A DNA stretch of 64,000 nucleotides from an uncultured Aquimarina sp. (lineage in GTDB: Bacteria > Bacteroidota > Bacteroidia > Flavobacteriales > Flavobacteriaceae), in NCBI RefSeq assembly GCF_947495315.1, contig NZ_CANLYD010000006.1, positions 326,284-390,283 on the forward strand, given 5' to 3'. Positions 44,267 to 53,483 of the stretch are shown piece after piece (within the stretch, counting starts at the first letter, position 1; every line of letters starts with the position of its first letter). The position numbers and the translations under genes are program-made. Under the pieces are notes generated by a model that was not told the origin of the DNA, did no database searches, and saw only the letters and a list, made by a program, of their open reading frames with translations.

Positions 44267-47200
44267 TTAGTCATCAATATATGGAGCTCCAGAAGCTTTC
44301 AACATGGCTTCTAATTTGCCCATGGAGTTTTGAATTGTTTTTAAATTATTTTCCGCTTTAGTAAGCATGGTATTGATAATTTGCATTTGCGCTTTGTTAG
44401 TTTCTGTTGGGCCATAGGTAGATCGCTCTAGACTTAAATAAATTGTGAACATCTTATCATTAACTGAAGGCGGATTCTTTTCTCCTATTTCTGCTTTGGC
44501 CTGATTACCGTAGTAATCTGATTTTAAAGTATTGATTTGATCTCTTATACTCTCTAATTGTTTTAAACCAGTTTCTGGGTTGGCCGTACTATGCATTAGT
44601 GCTTTGTGCAATGCTTTAATCTTTTTCTCAGCTTTAGCTATAGACTTATCAATGGCACTTGCAGTTATCGAAGCGGCTTCATAACCACGCCAAAAAGCAG
44701 ATGTGACTTCTGGTGTTGCTCCCGGTAGCGTATTTTTATAGAGCGGTTTTACATCGAAATTTACTGGACCATCGAGTTTTTTTATAGTTCCGTTATGTGA
44801 CAAGTACAAGGTTACACTATAAGTGCCTGGCGCAGCTAATAAACCTCTTGATTCATCCTCATTAGAACTCTTCAGGTCGTTTAGACCTATAGGATTATAA
44901 TTAGGATATCTCAAATCCCAAGCTATTCTGTTAATTCCAGACTTTGCTTCTTTAAAGATGTTACGTATCACTTCACCAGCCTGATTCTTTATTACAAAGA
45001 CAAGTTGAGGCTTTTGTTCTAACTTTTCGTCTTCTAAGACCTTCCATCCCGGAAAAGGAATGTTCTGATTTTTAATATTCTTTTCTTTTGTTTTACGTTG
45101 CTCTTTTTGCAATACGGGGGCTTCTTTAAGGTAATAGGTGAGTAGTGCACCAAAGTCCGGATTAGGTGCTACAAAATGCGAATCACCTTGACTTCCCTTA
45201 TTAGCTCCAAAACTGAGTTGAGAACGCTGTATATACCACCAAGCATCACGAACTGGAAATAACTTGGCTTCCGCATTTAAATCTGTTTGGGTGATGCTTC
45301 TTAAGGCCGAATAATCATCTAGAATATAAAATCCACGACCAAAAGACGCTGCAACCAAATCATTTTCACGTTTTTGTATAGCTAAATCTCTAAACGAAAT
45401 TGTTGGGACATTACCTTTTAAAGCGGTCCATTGCTTTCCTCCATCAACTGAAAAGAATAAGCCGAATTCGGTGCCTATAAATAAGAGATTAGGCGTCACA
45501 TGATCTTGCACTAATCGCCACACCAAATGATTATCCGGAATGGTTTTAGTTAAAGATTCCCAAGTTTGTCCTTTGTTAGTGCTTTTATATAAATAAGGTT
45601 TAAAATCTCCATATTTATGATTATCTAAAGCTACATAAACAGTATTAGCATCATGTAAATCAGCTTTGATATCATTAACAAAAGCAGTTGATGGTACGCC
45701 AGGTAATTGATTTACTTTTATTTGTCTCCAATTTGCACCTCCATTTTCAGTAATATTAATCAATCCATCATCAGTACCTGCATAGAGAAGACCTTCTTGT
45801 TTAGGAGATTCAGCAAGTGACGTAACTGTATTGTAATTAGACATGGCATACACATCCCAAGCATTGTCCCAAGATTGCTGTCTACCCATAATTGGTAAGG
45901 TAATACGCTCTTCATCTTTTGTTAAATCTTCAGATATAGCGGTCCAAGAATCGCCTCGATTTTCTGATTTCCAAACACGTTGGGATGCAAAATAGATAGT
46001 AGACGGTTTGTGCGGGCTCACAAGTATAGGAGCATCCCAATTAAAACGTTGAATTGCATCACCTTCGGCAGGTTGTGGCTGTATGTCCACGGCTTCACCA
46101 GTTTTCATATCTAAACGCGAAAGCGTCCCTTCTTGACGTTCAGCATATACAATATTTGGATTTCCCGGTTCAGTAGCTGGTTGATGCCCATCCCAATTAA
46201 GAATCACGCGCCAATCACTATTTTGTATGCCATGAAGATTATCCGTACGTGATGGACCTCCTTCGGTACTATTATCTTGAGTGCCTCCATAGATATTATA
46301 AAAAGGTTCGGCATCATCTACTGCCAGTTTATAAAACTGAGTTACGGGTAAGTTCTCTATGTATTTCCAAGATTTGGTTAAGTCAAAGGATTCATATAAA
46401 CCACCATCGGTACCAACAAGCAGGTAATTAGGGTCATTTTTCTTAAACGCTATGGCATGATTATCACCATGTTTGTTTTTTCTATTCATTCTGTAAAAGG
46501 TTTTTCCACCATCTTCAGAAATTTGCATGGTATTATCCATGAGATATAAACGATCTTTTTGATGTGGCGAAGCATATAATTCTTGATAATAATGCGGACC
46601 CGTTCCACCACTAATAGTATTTGATTGTTTAGACCAAGAGCTTCCACCGTCTTCGGAGCGATATAGAGCACCTGTTCTCCGGTCTAACTCAATCGCTGCA
46701 TACAACACATTTGGATTATGTGGAGAAATCGCCAAACCTGTTTTACCCATGGACGTTTTTGGCAAACCATTGGTTAATTGCTCCCAAGTATCACCACCAT
46801 CACTACTTCTGTATAATGCTGTACCAGGACCATTACCAATATAGGCAGCAACGGTTCTGTGACGTTGCCAGGTCGCCGCATACATACGGTCTGGATTTCT
46901 AGGGTCATATACTAATTCCGTAACACCTGTCCATGTGTCATCACCAAGTGTTTTTGTCCAGGTCTTGCCTCGATCTTTACTTTTGTACAAGCCACGCTGA
47001 CCACCTTCACTCCAAAGAGGTCCTTGTGCCGTCACCCAAACAATATTACTGTTATCAGGATGAACTTTTACACGAGAAATATGTTGCGTTTCTTTAAGCC
47101 CCATATTTGTCCATGTTTGCCCACCATCATCACTGCGATAAACACCATCTCCAAAACCGACATGGCGTCCACCAACATCTTCGCCTGTACCCACCCAAAT

Positions 47201-47518
47201 GGTTTCTGGATGGTTAGGATCTATTGTAACAGTTCCGATAGAGTAGGAGGTCTCCTTATCAAATATAGGTGTCCAAGTAGTCCCAGAATTAATGGTTTTC
47301 CATACACCACCAGAGCCTACGGCAACATACCAAATGTTTTCATTATTTGGATGAATAGCGATATCCGCGATTCGTCCGCTCATAAACGCTGGACCAATGC
47401 TTCTTAATTTAAGCCCATCAAAAGGATTTTCTGTAAAGACTTTCTCTTGTGCTGAAGTCGAAAATACCATTAAAAAGGTAAGCATGAGTGTGCAAAAAAT
47501 GTGTGAAAGTGTCTTCAT
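44267..47518 (-). CDS. Secreted VPS10/BNR-repeat (Asp-box) double-propeller protein
   Basis: 1083 residues with signal peptide 1-23 (FSTSAQ). Nine or so Asp boxes of the form S-x-D/N-x-G-x-x-W are visible between residues about 60 and 700: YRSDDGGQTW, YKSKDRGKTW, YRSSDGGDTW, YRSEDGGSSW, ISEDGGKTF, KSENRGDSW, ITENGGANW, KSTNKGQTW and FSVDGGKQW. They form tandem beta-propellers like those of sortilin and GH74-type proteins. The C-terminal third has a beta-sandwich (SGINRIAWDLRYPNYNPIG) and a long helical region (about 960-1080). There is no T9SS tail. Relatives are often annotated as glycosyl hydrolases, but no catalytic Asp pair can be confirmed here. Confidence 0.88.
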   Translation of the reverse strand: MKTLSHIFCTLMLTFLMVFSTSAQEKVFTENPFDGLKLRSIGPAFMSGRIADIAIHPNNENIWYVAVGSGGVWKTINSGTTWTPIFDKETSYSIGTVTIDPNHPETIWVGTGEDVGGRHVGFGDGVYRSDDGGQTWTNMGLKETQHISRVKVHPDNSNIVWVTAQGPLWSEGGQRGLYKSKDRGKTWTKTLGDDTWTGVTELVYDPRNPDRMYAATWQRHRTVAAYIGNGPGTALYRSSDGGDTWEQLTNGLPKTSMGKTGLAISPHNPNVLYAAIELDRRTGALYRSEDGGSSWSKQSNTISGGTGPHYYQELYASPHQKDRLYLMDNTMQISEDGGKTFYRMNRKNKHGDNHAIAFKKNDPNYLLVGTDGGLYESFDLTKSWKYIENLPVTQFYKLAVDDAEPFYNIYGGTQDNSTEGGPSRTDNLHGIQNSDWRVILNWDGHQPATEPGNPNIVYAERQEGTLSRLDMKTGEAVDIQPQPAEGDAIQRFNWDAPILVSPHKPSTIYFASQRVWKSENRGDSWTAISEDLTKDEERITLPIMGRQQSWDNAWDVYAMSNYNTVTSLAESPKQEGLLYAGTDDGLINITENGGANWRQIKVNQLPGVPSTAFVNDIKADLHDANTVYVALDNHKYGDFKPYLYKSTNKGQTWESLTKTIPDNHLVWRLVQDHVTPNLLFIGTEFGLFFSVDGGKQWTALKGNVPTISFRDLAIQKRENDLVAASFGRGFYILDDYSALRSITQTDLNAEAKLFPVRDAWWYIQRSQLSFGANKGSQGDSHFVAPNPDFGALLTYYLKEAPVLQKEQRKTKEKNIKNQNIPFPGWKVLEDEKLEQKPQLVFVIKNQAGEVIRNIFKEAKSGINRIAWDLRYPNYNPIGLNDLKSSNEDESRGLLAAPGTYSVTLYLSHNGTIKKLDGPVNFDVKPLYKNTLPGATPEVTSAFWRGYEAASITASAIDKSIAKAEKKIKALHKALMHSTANPETGLKQLESIRDQINTLKSDYYGNQAKAEIGEKNPPSVNDKMFTIYLSLERSTYGPTETNKAQMQIINTMLTKAENNLKTIQNSMGKLEAMLKASGAPYIDD

Positions 47519-47934
47519 TCTTTAAAGTAGTTCGTTAGATTATAAATTTAAAGAAAATCTGATTCATATTGTTTCCTTAAAGACAATATGAACACTATTA
47601 CAACAAAAGTTTAACGATCTAGGTTCTGAGTATTTTAAGCAGAGAAATGTTTCTTGGATATTTTAAAAAGCTGCGGTTCGTGTATTTGTGAATACATGAT
47701 TTCATAAAATTTTACTCTATATACCTATGAATAAGTAAGTTGTATCAAGTTTTCGATGATAAGACAAAATACTATATGCAAACCATAATCTAGACTAAAC
47801 ACAACTAAGTTGCTTTAACAGGGATTAATATTATATTTACCACTCAAATAAAAATCCTTAATAAAATAGAAGACTAGAATTACATTCTATACCTTCAAAA
47901 TAAACGAAATCATTTTAATAAGTATTATAAGAAA
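47519..47934. other. 416-bp divergent intergenic region
   Basis: Separates the VPS10-like gene (minus) from the MogA/CobW pair (plus). Apart from the inverted repeat at 47563-47592 I see no gene or strong promoter match. Confidence 0.5.
47563..47592. repeat. Perfect inverted repeat upstream of the VPS10-like gene
   Basis: TTCATATTGT (47563-47572) and ACAATATGAA (47583-47592) with a 10-nt spacer, 45 bp before the start at 47518. The inner halves TATTGT/ACAATA match the repeat upstream of the gene at 8701. Operator or leader hairpin. Confidence 0.45.
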
Positions 47935-48468
47935 ATGTCAATAGCAAGAATAGGTATAATAACAGTAAGTGACAGATGCCATAAAGGCGTTTACGAAGAC
48001 ATCAGTGGAAAAGCTATAATTGATACATTGCATGACTATTTGGTTTCTGAGTGGAAAAGCGTTTATAAAGTAGTCCCAGATGAACAAGAGGATATTGAAA
48101 AAACAATTATCGATATGGTCGATAATGAAAAATGTTGCTTGGTTGTTACAACAGGAGGGACCGGTCCAGCCGAAAGAGATGTTACACCCGAAGCCACAGA
48201 AGTCGTATGTGAACGTATGATGCCTGGTTTTGGTGAATTGATGAGAGCTGAATCTTTGAAATTTGTACCTACTGCTATTCTATCACGCCAAACTGCTGGA
48301 CTTAGAAAAAACAGTTTAATTATTAATCTACCAGGAAAACCAAAATCAATTAGAAAATGTTTAGATGCCGTTTTCCCCGCAGTACCTTATTGTATAGACC
48401 TTATGAATGGCCCATATTTAGTATGTAATAACGAAATTATTAAACCATTTAGACCAAATAGTAAGTAA
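47935..48468 (+). CDS. mog: MogA/MoaB-type molybdopterin adenylyltransferase
   Basis: 177 residues with the MoCF_biosynth fold: GIITVSDRC near the N-terminus, the signature TTGGTGPAERDVTPEAT (about 79-95) that binds molybdopterin and ATP, ESLKFVPTAILSRQTAGLR and NLPGKPKSIRKCLDAVFPA. MogA activates molybdopterin as the adenylate before metal insertion. Length and motifs are complete. It is followed after 45 bp by a COG0523-type GTPase on the same strand, suggesting a metal-handling pair. No other moa/moe genes are in the window. MoaB-like proteins share the fold, but the RDVTPEAT motif favours MogA. Confidence 0.88.
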   Translation: MSIARIGIITVSDRCHKGVYEDISGKAIIDTLHDYLVSEWKSVYKVVPDEQEDIEKTIIDMVDNEKCCLVVTTGGTGPAERDVTPEATEVVCERMMPGFGELMRAESLKFVPTAILSRQTAGLRKNSLIINLPGKPKSIRKCLDAVFPAVPYCIDLMNGPYLVCNNEIIKPFRPNSK

Positions 48469-48513
48469 ATTCTATTGGTATTATTTACATAACCTAATGA
48501 TGTTAAAGAAAAT

Positions 48514-49443
48514 ATGGAAGCGATTATAACCGTTGTTGGATTTTTGGGTGCTGGTAAAACAACATTGCTGAAACATTTGATAGAAAATTTTTCTACTAAT
48601 GGATGGAATCCTTTTGTTATTCTTAATGATTACGAAAATGCAAATATGGATGTTCAACAATTTGCTAAACAAATTGAATTAAAAAACATTAAACCTTTAA
48701 GCGGTAGTTGTATCTGTTGTAGTGGTATAGATGAACTCAGAAACATTGTAAATAGAATTCCTGAAAGAGTACAGGGAGTTACGTTGATTGAGGCTAACGG
48801 AACATCGGATGCATGCTCACTAATGGAATTTTTAGCTGTCGGTATGAATGATAGATTTTTACCACCTATTCAGGTTTCTGTAATAGACGTTAAAAATTGG
48901 CAAAAACGAGGTGAACATAATGAACTAGAAGCTAATCAAATTCAGGTTTCTTCATTATTGGTTTTAACGCATCTCGAAAAGGTAAATGAAAATAGAAAAC
49001 ATCAGGTGATTGATGAATTAAAAAAGCTGAACCCAATAGCCAAAATAGTAACTATGGAAAGTTTGGATGCTTTATTACTTCCTAAATTATTACCCTCTGA
49101 AAATACGGCGCAAAAGTTCGAACATCAAAAAGCACATTGGTCTTCGTGTTCTATCGATTTACCTGTTTTACCTAGTGAAAAATGTATACTCGATATTTGT
49201 CAAGCACTTCCTAAAAGTATTCTCAGAGTAAAAGGTTGTACTAAAATAGGGAATGCAAAAGCATATACTTTTTTTGAACGCACTCCTGATGGTAATGTAT
49301 TTATACGTCCATTTAATGGTGTTCCGATAACTGATTCTAAACTGTTGACTATTGGACCTGGTAGTGAACCTTCTTTACTTCAAAAAACACTTAGAACCAT
49401 TCTCTTAATAGATGATGAAGTCAATTATAACAACGATAAGTAA
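48514..49443 (+). CDS. CobW/COG0523-family G3E GTPase (metallochaperone)
   Basis: 309 residues. The P-loop GFLGAGKTT is at residues 9-17, the family metal-binding CxCC motif is Cys66-Ile-Cys68-Cys69 in SGSCICCSGIDEL, and LIEANGTSD and LLVLTHLEKVNE correspond to Walker B and the NKxD-like guanine motif (here THLEK, an altered form). The C-terminal CobW_C domain follows (about 215-295, CILDICQALPKSILRVKGC and YTFFERTPDG). COG0523 proteins load Zn, Co or other metals into targets. Placement after mog suggests a role in molybdoenzyme or metal supply, which is inference. Confidence 0.85.
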   Translation: MEAIITVVGFLGAGKTTLLKHLIENFSTNGWNPFVILNDYENANMDVQQFAKQIELKNIKPLSGSCICCSGIDELRNIVNRIPERVQGVTLIEANGTSDACSLMEFLAVGMNDRFLPPIQVSVIDVKNWQKRGEHNELEANQIQVSSLLVLTHLEKVNENRKHQVIDELKKLNPIAKIVTMESLDALLLPKLLPSENTAQKFEHQKAHWSSCSIDLPVLPSEKCILDICQALPKSILRVKGCTKIGNAKAYTFFERTPDGNVFIRPFNGVPITDSKLLTIGPGSEPSLLQKTLRTILLIDDEVNYNNDK

Positions 49444-49464
49444 ATTATACGATTAATTGTACTT

Positions 49465-49500
49465 TTTAGTTATCGAAGAGATAGGAGCGTAGGGGAATAT
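49465..49500. repeat. Partial dispersed intergenic repeat
   Basis: AGTTATCGAAGAGATAGGAGCGTAGGGGAA matches the right-hand part of the repeat copies at 53345-53385 and 33360-33380; quoted here only by position and the core GAAGAGATAGGAG. Confidence 0.5.
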
Positions 49501-49518
49501 GAATCAAATGGTTATTTA

Positions 49519-51720
49519 TTAAAGTTTAAAAGAAGTAAATATTCTGTTTTTCGTAATTCTATCTATATTTATGATATGCGTCTGTAATTTCTCTTCAGCA
49601 CTGCCAAATTTAGTATACAATTTGATTTTTAAAAACTTAGGTTCTTTTATGTTGGGAGTATAATCATCGGGAAGTTTAATATTTAAATACCATACTCCCT
49701 CTTCTGCATTTGCGATGATATACTCGTCCGATGTATACCTATTTGTGAGCTCATGATTTATAATTTTTTCATCTTTTTCCATCGTATGACTTAAAACAAC
49801 ATATTCTTTTCTCGGATTAATGTATTGCATTTCAAATTCTACAACAGGATGAGACCATTCTGTAACAACTCTTAAATCATATTTAGGCAACATAAAAAAC
49901 TTTTGATCAATATTTTTTATCCTCCATTTTTGATTACGCTTGGATAACAAGTGTTTGAAATCATTTTCTATTTGATTTTGTAATCCACTAAATGATTCTA
50001 TTGCTTTAACCTTGTTCTTAGCAATCTTTTTAAATAAATCAACAGATTGCTGATATTGTTTCTCATTAGAATAATTATTGGCTAAATCCAGATATATCTG
50101 TGACTGCAATGGGGAAACATCAATAATTCTTTGATACACTTTTTGCGCACGATCAAATAACTCCCTTTTTTCAAGATTGAAAGCCAACACTTTAAGAACA
50201 GAAGTGTTATTAGGAAATAATTCTATTAGATTAGAAAGAATCTGTATTCCCTTATCTTTCTGATTGTTATCAAAAAAATAATCAGAACATTCTACAAAAA
50301 AAGTGACATTATCCTTGTTAAACTCTTGTATATTAAGATACATTTCATAAGCTTTATTATAGTCTGATTCTTTTTTAAATAAAGTTATGAAATCAGATTC
50401 TGGACCATCAGATACAAGAAGTGGAGATTTAAACATTTTAACCGGAATTTTTTCGTCTTTTGATTGTTTTTCTTCAATCCTACCAGATAATTTTTTTCCT
50501 CCTTTAGTAGTAATCAATATGATTCCATTAACTCCTACAGAACCATACAGATTAGTGGCAGCCAATCCTTTTAAGACTTTGATGCTTTCAACATTATTTG
50601 ATTCTATAAAATCAAAATCACCACCTATAGGTGTACCGTCCATAAATATTACAGGTTGACTTGATCCTAGAAAGGTTTTTCGTGTACGTATCAAAACATC
50701 ATTTAGACTACTTTGATTCCAAAGTTTTACACCAGTAAACTTACCAGCCATGGATTGCCCTAAGTCAATTTGATCATCTATCTCAACCGTCTGAACTGCA
50801 TATCCTAAAGATTTTTCATCCACTTTCCTCATTCCTACATCAACCATTTTTCGCTCTTTTCGAACTTTGGATTTGACAATTGCTGCTTCTAAACTAGTTA
50901 CCTTATCAGTCATTTTGATGTCGATAAAATTGTCTTCGGGATCTATCTGCGCAATGAGTTTTTCTTTATTAGTACTACTGAACACCAGAACATCACCGGG
51001 CTCTACCACAATTTTATAATTACCACTTTGATCCGTAATTGTACCTCTATTTTTACCTTGTACTAGAACATTGATATCTGGCAAAACATCTATACCATCC
51101 GTAACCGTACCTTCTATATACTTTTTTTGTGAATCTGTGTTTTTATTAGTGATAAACTCTAAGCGAATCATTTTTTTATTTTCTGTAATAACTTTTACAC
51201 CAGAATTTGTATCTAGCTCCTGAAGGTTAATATGATATCCTAAACTATAAAAGGAAGTTTCGTAAAGAAATTTTTTATTAATTTTTGGAGTGTTACTTAT
51301 TGTAAATATTTTAGGGCTGTAAAGGTTTTTTTTGAATTTACCGAAATACCCCTGGCCATCAGTAAAAAAAAGTAAGAAGTCCGCTGTTATCTTTGTATTT
51401 ATTAAACCAAGATCCAAGGCGCCATCATAATTTACATCGCTAAGTTTTTGTTTTAGCAAGCTCCAATCCGAGGATTTGATCTCTATGTTTTCATCAGTTA
51501 GTAATTTCGAGTTTACTATTACTAACTTTACCTTGGTATTTGGATATTCCTTAAAAAAAACATCCAAAAACTCAAGCTCCTTGGAGATGCTTTTGCTTTT
51601 TTGAGAAAGCGATGCATCCCAATAAATAGCTACGTTTTTAGAATCCTCAGTAGGTAGATTTTTTGCAGTTAGATTGGCACTAAATAAAAGTGTAACAATA
51701 ATAATTATATATTTTCCCAT
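49519..51720 (-). CDS. VWA-like / carboxypeptidase-regulatory / TonB-plug / TPR protein without a beta-barrel
   Basis: 733 residues, signal peptide about 1-19. The N-terminal part (28-190) resembles a von Willebrand A domain: MIDAS-like Asp35-x-Ser37-x-Ser39 (YWDASLSQ), YDGALDLG and LLFFTDGQG. Next comes a carboxypeptidase-D-like regulatory repeat (about 200-272, KYIEGTVTDG…GTITDQSGNYKI), then a SusC-type TonB plug (about 275-410, GYAVQTVEIDDQ, FMDGTPIGG, VESIKVLKGLAATNLYGSVG, GVNGIILITTKGG). Where a 22-strand barrel would start it instead has TPR-like helices (about 440-600) and a terminal beta domain (about 620-733). It therefore cannot be a transporter. A close paralogue is at 53484-55721. 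Confidence 0.8.
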   Translation of the reverse strand: MGKYIIIIVTLLFSANLTAKNLPTEDSKNVAIYWDASLSQKSKSISKELEFLDVFFKEYPNTKVKLVIVNSKLLTDENIEIKSSDWSLLKQKLSDVNYDGALDLGLINTKITADFLLFFTDGQGYFGKFKKNLYSPKIFTISNTPKINKKFLYETSFYSLGYHINLQELDTNSGVKVITENKKMIRLEFITNKNTDSQKKYIEGTVTDGIDVLPDINVLVQGKNRGTITDQSGNYKIVVEPGDVLVFSSTNKEKLIAQIDPEDNFIDIKMTDKVTSLEAAIVKSKVRKERKMVDVGMRKVDEKSLGYAVQTVEIDDQIDLGQSMAGKFTGVKLWNQSSLNDVLIRTRKTFLGSSQPVIFMDGTPIGGDFDFIESNNVESIKVLKGLAATNLYGSVGVNGIILITTKGGKKLSGRIEEKQSKDEKIPVKMFKSPLLVSDGPESDFITLFKKESDYNKAYEMYLNIQEFNKDNVTFFVECSDYFFDNNQKDKGIQILSNLIELFPNNTSVLKVLAFNLEKRELFDRAQKVYQRIIDVSPLQSQIYLDLANNYSNEKQYQQSVDLFKKIAKNKVKAIESFSGLQNQIENDFKHLLSKRNQKWRIKNIDQKFFMLPKYDLRVVTEWSHPVVEFEMQYINPRKEYVVLSHTMEKDEKIINHELTNRYTSDEYIIANAEEGVWYLNIKLPDDYTPNIKEPKFLKIKLYTKFGSAEEKLQTHIINIDRITKNRIFTSFKL

Positions 51721-52101
51721 AAGATTAAATGTACAAAAAAAGATAGAATCATTTTGTGAATATGCTTTTGACCATATTTATATAATGTACTTGCGTTATA
51801 TATTACCCTGCAATTTTTTTTAAAAGCTTTCTTACCAAAAACCTCTTAAAAAAGATAATACAACACTTATCTCAGAAAAGCATAATACACCATAAATCAA
51901 GTATAACTACGCTATTTTACTTAGGTATTCTTTGGTAGATTTATTCCGAATTATAATATCATCTTTTTACAGTATTACACGAATATAACTTAGTTGGAAA
52001 TAAACATCCTAATATCATATAAAGTGGAGTCCGAAAACCATACAAAAAAACGGGGCGTATTCTGAAAAGCCAAAAGAGTAAGAGTAATTAATTTAAAAAT
52101 T
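51721..52101. other. 381-bp divergent intergenic region
   Basis: Lies between the plug/TPR gene (minus) and the YVTN propeller gene (plus). AT-rich. TATTCTTTG near 51926 is close to a Bacteroidota -7 element but has one base too many. I see no gene or repeat. Confidence 0.4.
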
Positions 52102-53190
52102 ATGTCAAAAAATAAAACTAACGCAATCGAAAGAATTTTAAGCGGAGAAGTTATAGCCACTGCTAATGTGGGAGTAAGTCCTGCAGCCATGGCAGTAACA
52201 TCCGATTCTGCTAGTCTGTATGTCACGAATAGTAATAACTACGGTATAGGAGGTAGTGATACTTTGACTCTTATTGACTTAAACAGCATGATGTCCGCAA
52301 AAACAATTGCCCATGAATCATTCAATCAGCCTTATACTGTTACCTTATCAAAAGATGAAAAGAAGGCATATGTGACCAATTCTAACAGTACAACAATTAG
52401 TATTATCGATACGAAATCAAATGAAGTTATTGATGTTATGGATGGATTTAATGGACCCTCAGGGATGGTTATTTCTCCTAACGGTAAAAAGGCTTATGTA
52501 AATAATTATGGAGCAATAAGTACCAGGCCTTCTGGTGAGGGCAATACCGTCTCTGTAGTTGATTTAGAAAACGAAACAATTATTGAGCGCATACGACTTA
52601 ATGAATATGGAGAATTTCCGGCAGCTCCTTCAGCAATTGCCATAACTCCAAAAGGAGACTTTGTTTATACTGCTAATTATGTAACCGGAGATCCTAATTC
52701 AGGTACGGTATCCAAGATTTCTACGAAAACAAATAAGGTGGTAGATAGAATCACAGGATTCTTTGGCCCATTTTCAATAACAATTGATGCTGAAGGGAAA
52801 CATGCGTACTTAACTAATTTTGGAAGTAATAATTTTGCTCCATATGGTACAACGGTTGGTGTTTTAAATCTCAAAAACCATAAGATTACTAAGATTAATA
52901 CCGGAGGAATTCAACCAGCTGGTTTTGCGATTACTACAGATGGAAAGTATGGATTCGTATCTAATTATAACACGTTATATAGATCAGGAGCACCAGATTT
53001 TACTGGATTAACAGCCGGACAAGGTACTGTAAACATTATTGATTTAAAAGCAAATGCATTAGTCGCTATGACGATTAATGTAGGTCAATCTCCGGGATCT
53101 ATACTAGTTACTCCAGATGGTGAGCATGCCATTGTATCCAATTATGTCGGTAATACGGTGAGTATTATTCGTGTGTATCAAGACAACTAA
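52102..53190 (+). CDS. YVTN-type beta-propeller protein
   Basis: 362 residues made of about seven YVTN/lactonase-like blades: SLYVTNSNNYG, KAYVTNSNSTTISIIDTKSNEVID, KAYVNNYGAIS, FVYTANYVTGD, HAYLTNFGSNNF, YGFVSNYNTL and HAIVSNYVGNTVSII, with intervening SPAAMAVTSD and PFSITIDAEG turns. No signal peptide is visible (MSKNKTNAIERIL), which is odd, as most relatives are exported. Similar repeats occur in surface-layer and nitrous-oxide reductase-like or lactonase propellers. It sits alone on the plus strand between the two plug/TPR paralogues. The ligand is unknown. Confidence 0.82.
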   Translation: MSKNKTNAIERILSGEVIATANVGVSPAAMAVTSDSASLYVTNSNNYGIGGSDTLTLIDLNSMMSAKTIAHESFNQPYTVTLSKDEKKAYVTNSNSTTISIIDTKSNEVIDVMDGFNGPSGMVISPNGKKAYVNNYGAISTRPSGEGNTVSVVDLENETIIERIRLNEYGEFPAAPSAIAITPKGDFVYTANYVTGDPNSGTVSKISTKTNKVVDRITGFFGPFSITIDAEGKHAYLTNFGSNNFAPYGTTVGVLNLKNHKITKINTGGIQPAGFAITTDGKYGFVSNYNTLYRSGAPDFTGLTAGQGTVNIIDLKANALVAMTINVGQSPGSILVTPDGEHAIVSNYVGNTVSIIRVYQDN

Positions 53191-53202
53191 TATAACCCAA
53201 AA

Positions 53203-53239
53203 CTGTATAAGCGGTCTCATGCGAATACCGCTTATACAG
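53203..53239 (+). terminator. Hairpin terminator of the YVTN propeller gene
   Basis: CTGTATAAGCGGT (53203-53215) and ACCGCTTATACAG (53227-53239) form a perfect 13-bp stem with an 11-nt loop, 12 bp after the stop. The T-tract is weak. Confidence 0.65.
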
Positions 53240-53267
53240 ATATTAAAAATCTTTGTAAAATATTAAT

Positions 53268-53395
53268 GGGACATTCTCCTTCATTTCATTTCGGCTGACA
53301 GACTTATTATGCGAACTGACGCGTTCACTGAGCTGTTACACATAGCCTGCCGAATTGTTGTCGAAGAGATAGGAGAGTAGGGAAATGTAATGTAT
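53268..53395. repeat. Dispersed intergenic repeat, copy
   Basis: Shares CTCCTTCATTTCATTTCGGC and GATAGGAG…GGGAAATGTAATGTA-like segments with 33262-33394, and a TGTCGAAGAGATAGGAG core with 49465-49500. Non-coding. Confidence 0.6.
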
Positions 53396-53483
53396 TTGGA
53401 ACGGTTTTAATACTCAAAATTCACAGAAAGAATATCCTTTTGATAAGTTACCAAAATATTCTTCCTGTGAAGTGTACTTTATG

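Noticed and set aside
47024..47407. 127-codon plus-strand ORF
   Set aside because: Antisense to the Asp-box repeats of the VPS10-like gene; no start context or domain.
49519..51720. Annotation as a SusC/TonB-dependent transporter
   Set aside because: The plug domain is present but no beta-barrel follows; the C-terminal half is TPR-like.
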